From Apostichopus japonicus (taxonomy: Eukaryota > Echinodermata > Holothuroidea > Aspidochirotida > Stichopodidae), in assembly GCF_037975245.1 (NCBI RefSeq), contig NC_092571.1, positions 3,739,001 through 3,803,000 of the forward strand: a DNA stretch of 64,000 nucleotides, written 5' to 3'. Shown in pieces: positions 59,501-64,000 of the stretch. The notes under the pieces were generated by a model. The model ran no database searches. It was not told the origin of the DNA and saw only the letters and a program-made list of their open reading frames with translations. Position numbers and translations under genes: made by a program. Position 1 is the first letter of the stretch. Each line of letters begins with the position of its first letter.

Positions 59501-60054
59501 AGCTTGAAGTAAAGTAAGAGAACCGATGATCGTTATATCAAAATCCGAATTAGTGATTTTCTTTTTACTCGATTGCACGTAATTAGCATAGCCAATTACC
59601 ACTTCATGAGCGTTCCATTTCTTCCACACGAGAAAAACGTTCCTCTTTTTAGCACAATGTAACACAACCCTAGAGTTTAGTTGGAAATATTTGATTTTCA
59701 ATGAACGGGGAGGATCACGATTGACCACCTCAACCAACGCAGTTACTTCATTATGAAGGACTACTTTTGGAGGCTCAACAGCTTGACATTTGAGTAAACT
59801 TAAACTGCTGGAGTTGAAAGCTGCAAACGTGGTATTTGCATAGGTTGTTATCAGAGTTGCATTTGATGACACTGAAAAGTTAGACGGAATGAAGGTATCC
59901 CAATGTACTGTCTTCCTAAACCATATTAAGTCCACTGCCGGTCGTGCATCTTGCACGTAACACTGAAGATCGAAAGGTTCATTTTCCGATAAGAAACAGA
60001 AGCTTTCATCCGGGTCACAACCTTTGATGAAAGGATACTTCTGACTTGGTGTCA
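53526..60054 (-). CDS. IgSF transmembrane protein, gene C (paralogue of A; frame broken before TM)
   Basis: Exons in order are 59416-60054 (two Ig domains, 213 codons, phase 1-1), 58585-58925 (Ig, 341 bp), 55547-55666 (TM), 54431-54522 or 54431-54510 (cytoplasmic) and 53526-53567 (last, TGA). All splice sites seen in gene A are conserved. The Ig exon 58585-58925 has two extra bases in the run tattttctttccc, so it ends in phase 0. Spliced to the TM exon it gives 24 out-of-frame codons and TAA, that is, a protein without a TM helix. Skipping this exon (59416 to 55666, phase 1 to 1) would restore a two-Ig membrane form. The N-terminal Ig exon present in gene A is not in the window, because a transposon starts at 60738. 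About 14 replacements from gene A in the two-Ig exon. Confidence 0.65.
55751..57732. mobile_element. 1.98-kb composite TIR insertion in the gene C intron
   Basis: Mirror of 25410-27385, differing in two C/G-run lengths (17 and 16 versus 13 and 14). The same CAGGYGCGTATCCAGG ends and taaat duplication. Present in both arms and absent from gene A, so it entered after the A/C duplication and before the palindrome formed. Confidence 0.75.
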
Positions 60055-60737
60055 CTACAAAAAATAGAAAATAAACAAATTTCTGTAACAGATTCATACA
60101 TATATGGTTTAAGCATTCAGCGAAAGCGAAATGATCCTGAATGTCTCAATACAGATATACCAATGGAGGGTTAGTCTTCTTTAAGAGTTTATGTTTGCAG
60201 TGTATGTATGTATGTATGTATTCACAAGTCTTAGCACTTAAAAGTTATCTTGACTCAATATAAGTAAACGTTTTCAAGAGAGCAGCCTTCTTCATTGTCG
60301 GCAGTACAATAGGAGAGAACTAGATATAACTAGATATCTGATTTCCATAAATATTTCTGGGTTGGAGTAGAGGTTGGACATAATTTGTTGTATTTCGTTT
60401 TCGGGAAAAGATTTCCCAAAATGGTCAAATTTACTAGACTTGGTAAGAATTGGAGATCCCTTTACAAAAACGTTATTCATTCATCTATGCAGTTTCGGAT
60501 AAAAAGAAAATCACAAAGACAAAGTCCAACGCCGTGAAGTAAAAACGTAAAATATTGGCTTAGATTTCCCAAAACAGTGTCATTTTGACCATCACAGATC
60601 AACCCCCACCCCCCCCCCCCTCATGGAACTCCGTATTTGGTATTCTCTGCTTTGTGTGTTCCCACTACAAAGTGTTGTCTTAATTATAACATACCTCTCG
60701 ACTTTTCGGTATGTCTTCCCAAACCAAGGCCTCTATA
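60055..60737 (-). other. Upstream intron of gene C, homologous to 6020-6480 of gene A
   Basis: Aligns with the gene A intron, with an added (GTAT)n tract at about 60200-60220 and some 200 bp of extra sequence around 60400-60620. Homology to gene A continues to ccaaggcctcta and stops at 60737. Confidence 0.6.
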
Positions 60738-62097
60738 CACTGTAAACAATAGTTAGTCAATATGACTAAAAAAAATTAGTCACAACGATGTCTCTATCGA
60801 CCAGTTTCTTCTAGTCATTTGACTATATAACATTAGTTTTGTGACTAATTAAATCGAGTTTTCTGACTAATTAAAATTAGTCCTACTACGATGCCTCTAT
60901 CGACCAAAGCTTAGTCCAGTGACCAAAAATATTAGTCATTGCAACTATGACTACTTATTTAGGTCACAAGACTAGTTTAAGATTAAGTACTAATTAGTTA
61001 AGAAATGAGATAGTGACACACATTGTAAGTTTCATGGTAATTTTTATTAACATTCAGTATTAATGCAAAATGTGACAAATAAGCATTCCATTTAAAAGTC
61101 ATCTCATAAAGAACAGTAACAAACACTAAAGGTTAAAGAACATTTAAAACAATTAGACCCCCTGATGACCTATACCTACAATTTCTCAAAGACCTTCATT
61201 GTCCACTGACCATGCATCATTATGGGCTCCATCAGTTTCATCAAAATAGCAGCATGGAAGAGATGTGGACAGACAGAAAAAGGGAAAAATTGTGAGTACA
61301 CAGCTCAAATATAAAAATAGAAGTTTAGCCAAATAAATTATCTTAATTAATATTTAAATATAAATATACTTAACATACATTTAATATACACAAAATAATA
61401 TATCATATTTATAAATTTATTTATATAAATAATATCCCATGTCAAATCAAATGGCATAAAAAGGCCTATAGCTCTATATGACCTTAGCTGTTAAAAAGGG
61501 CCAGAAAATATCCTTATAATCATCACCTCGAATTAGGAACTTGGAAGTGGTATTATTATGAGTTTCTGACCATGGATGTGATGGTACAATATTAATGCAG
61601 AACATGTAAGTTTAATATGTTATTATCCTTGAAGCAACGTTAGGGTGGAACAGAAAACAAAGTAGTTAAAACATTTCTAGAAGTACTTTATCACATACTA
61701 TAAGCTATGTCTTGAATGGTAGAAACTTACCTTTTAGGTCAATTTTTGGGGTACATTTTAAATGAGGTCCCCACATTCAATCACACTAACCTCATTTAAT
61801 GATTGTAATTTTTTCCAAGTACACTGAAGTCCATGTTAAAGACTTGCCCGATATATAGAACATCACAACATGACTCACCACAGTTTTTCTATAAACCAAT
61901 GATGAATACTCAAGTGAATTATCTCTTTGCATTACACCAAACAATATCCTTCCTTTTTCACTTTTGACATACAGTTGTGGTAAAGTAACAAAGGCCTAAA
62001 GACATTTGGTTAAGTATGTAACATTTGTGCTAGCCACATTTTGTAAATGTATTGTAAATTAGCCATTTACATATATTGCAACATTGGCACAGTATTG

Positions 62098-62205
62098 ATA
62101 ACAGGTCAAAAACGATGTTCTCCTGCTGCTTTTTGGCACTTTTCCTGAAGGAGAACATTCGAGGGGATGGATATAGACTCTAATAGGAGTATGCCACCTT
62201 AAGTG
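62098..62205 (+). repeat. Dispersed repeat, copy 2 of 2
   Basis: Same about 108-bp sequence as 16318-16425, including gttctcctgctgctttttgg and gagaac.atcgag.ggatgga. Confidence 0.75.
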
Positions 62206-62323
62206 AGAGATGAATTTTTTTTTTCACACCAACATGATACTTTTTATAGTCGTCACAATATAAACCACAACAGAATTCTATGCAATTATCATTTTTGGTC
62301 CTAAAGATGTCTTTTCAGAGATT

Positions 62324-62575
62324 TCAGTATGCACTGTGCAGTGTGTAAGTACACATATGAACAATACTGTGAAAGCAGTAACTAGGTCTACGTCTGCAAC
62401 AACATTTCCAGTCACCAATTTTGATAAGCTTGACCAAGTTGGGTGCATTTGTGATTCTTGCAGGTTTTATTGGTATCCGGATCACAGTCCACTTGGTCTG
62501 GCTTGCCATACCTGCAGAAACATCATCCAGAGAAAGGTCAGCGGGGAGGGCTTTTTCGTCTCTGGCTCTGAAATG
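62324..62575 (-). other. Unrecognised open segment, possible exon
   Basis: A minus-strand frame is open from the region of DEKALPADLSLDDVSAG through KWTVIRIPIKPA to DWKCCC, with acidic then basic composition that looks more coding-like than its surroundings. No family recognised, and splice limits are not clear. It could belong to the transposon that starts at 60738. Confidence 0.25.
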
Positions 62576-64000
62576 TGATGAAAACTACTTTTGTTTAGCT
62601 CAGCTGATTCCTCCCAAACTGACCTACAGGACATACCCCAATGTATTCCTGAACTGTTTGGAACATGTTAAACTGATATTGCCTGTCACTCCAGTGCAAC
62701 TGTTAAGTTACTAAGAATAAGAGAATAGATTTGAAGGTGTGTTTTGCCAAAACTGGATCATCGGGATTTGTAAACCAAAGCCTAACTGTAACAGTATGTG
62801 CAGTAGTCTAAAGGAAAGCTAACTGAAATGGTATCTAGATACACAGTTCACCTCAATAACATATCCAGTCCATTTAAAGGTTTATGCAAAGGTTGTTACA
62901 ATGTATTAAAGACAGGTATAGGGGACAAGAGGTAGATAGGGGGCATAATTTGTGATAAAACATTCAAATTTGTTGCTCGTCAAAGAACAACAACATCAAA
63001 TTACCTTACTCTCCATGGGTGGCAAGCACTGGTTCCTATAGTTACTACAGTAGATCGCACATGGAAGTATCAGGATATCTATTTCTGCTGTCAGAGTTGT
63101 TTGGAATTTGTTGTTACCTCATCTAACCAGTTGAGTCCATTGATACCACAACCATTCAAAGTATATAGCTATGAATGCTGAGGACTTGGCACATCAACTT
63201 TCTCTGAAAATTGACAAACAACAGAAAATTAATGATAGGCTGAGTAGGCTCAAAACCCCTTGATGCACATATGCAGGAGCAGAAAATGCATACCTTTGTG
63301 GATTATTTGCTAAATAAGACTCAAAACATTCTCTGTCCAGGGTATTAGGACTCAGCAGCCATTCCACTTAGGATACAGAACCCTACAACATGGTGCTACA
63401 ACTGGTGTAGACTTGGTCCAGGAAGTAGGATACTAGCATAGCGCCACTATGAACCTGAGGCCTATAGGCCTAAGCTAACAACATTATGGGTATTTCATGC
63501 ATTGAAACATTGAATTAAGTTTTTGTCCTTAGTTTAACACCAGGTACTTCCAACTGTAGCAAAAAATAACCAAAAATATGAGTACCATGTACTTTAGCCT
63601 ACAAGAGCAGTAGGTAAGTCCCACTCTGAAGTTCTTCAGTTCAGAGTGCACGAAATGCAGACCGGGTTGGTGGTCGACGAAGTCTCTAGAAACTTGACGT
63701 ATGCTAGCCTACACCACAGGCGCTCGTAACATTATAGAATAAAGGCCTAGTATACTAGCTAATAATACACATTTATATAAAATATGTCATATAAGTGTGT
63801 ATTACTGCTAAAATAGTACTATACATCTACGAGCGCATGTGGGCTACACCAGGTAGACTAAACTCCTAGCCTAGCTTCGTCCTAGCGTTAGCAACAGTTT
63901 TGCTTACTAAGGCCTAACGTTATAATTTTACTCATACTTTCCAGCCAAACATATCGCGGATATTCAAACCTTCCTTGAACATTATGTCAATTGTGTCAAT

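Larger units (their letters stand above)
23279..59863. repeat. Giant near-perfect palindrome (two ~18.27-kb arms, 47-bp spacer)
   Basis: Left arm 23279-41544 equals the reverse complement of right arm 41592-59863. Paired coordinates sum to 83136 over most of the arms, to 83140 beyond the C-run at 26128, and to 83142 beyond the C-run at 25517. Every ORF, satellite and transposon of one arm reappears in the other. Differences seen by eye are substitutions at 33041/50095 and 39264/43872 and two homopolymer length changes (13 vs 17 and 14 vs 16). The spacer 41545-41591 is asymmetric. It could be a true palindrome or an assembly fold-back. Confidence 0.97.
60738..64000. mobile_element. EnSpm/CACTA-like element, left terminus; right end outside the window or not found
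   Basis: It begins cactgtaaacaatagttagtc directly where homology to gene A ends. The first 300 bp are packed with ttagtc/gactaa motifs in both orientations and a repeated cgatg.ctctatcgacca (about 60787 and 60890). CACT-type ends with dense subterminal motifs are typical of EnSpm/CACTA elements. Beyond 61.0 kb I recognise no transposase. How far the element extends is unknown, and 61-64 kb could be partly host sequence. Confidence 0.35.

Noticed and set aside
23279-59863. Idea that the palindrome joins the two haplotypes of a diploid head to head
   Set aside because: Only two substitutions were noticed in 18 kb, too few for allelic divergence in a typical outbred marine invertebrate. Fold-back artefact or true palindrome remain.

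Overview
The window is eukaryotic. It is AT-rich, with small exons bounded by GT..AG splice sites, long introns, microsatellites, satellites and many degraded transposon pieces (Penelope-like, EnSpm/CACTA-like, TIR elements). The only clear host genes encode immunoglobulin-superfamily (IgSF) membrane proteins built from phase-1 exons. The repeat repertoire and Ig gene style suggest a marine invertebrate, most likely a deuterostome such as an echinoderm. This is inference and no species is claimed. I recognised no rRNA, tRNA, CRISPR array or bacterial-type operon.

Layout. (1) 1-6.9 kb, minus strand: IgSF gene A, with four Ig domains in three exons, a transmembrane (TM) exon, a basic/Pro-rich cytoplasmic exon and a short last exon followed by a 117-bp minisatellite. 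(2) 7-23.3 kb: mostly non-coding. It holds a hairpin MITE, a broken SAP-domain ORF of a transposon-type family, a Penelope-like element between two (AT)n tracts, dispersed repeats, a lone minus-strand tyrosine-rich tail exon (20.7 kb) and an Ig-like half exon (22.5 kb). (3) 23,279-59,863: a giant, nearly perfect palindrome. Arms of about 18.27 kb surround a 47-bp spacer (41,545-41,591). Each arm carries, from outside to apex: an IgSF gene related to A (B on the left, cut in mid-exon by the arm boundary; C on the right, complete at that exon), a 1.98-kb transposon insertion in its intron, two blocks of a 65-bp satellite, an EnSpm/DUF4218 transposase remnant, a coiled-coil gene fragment, a second IgSF gene (D) with signal peptide, Ig, pseudo-exons and TM exon, and repeats at the apex. 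(4) 59.9-64 kb: upstream intron of gene C, then an EnSpm-like terminus inserted exactly where homology to gene A ends.

History read from the sequence. A and C are same-strand diverged paralogues (about 14 replacements in a 213-codon exon). B is an inverted, almost identical copy of C, so the palindrome is far younger than the A/C split, or is kept identical by gene conversion, or is an assembly fold-back. Four arm-to-arm differences were seen: two substitutions, one of which converts Gln to a stop ahead of the TM segment of gene D, and two C/G-run length differences. Gene structure differs between copies in ways that would change receptors from membrane-bound to soluble forms: a 2-bp frame change before the TM exon in B/C, and a stop before the TM segment in the left copy of D.
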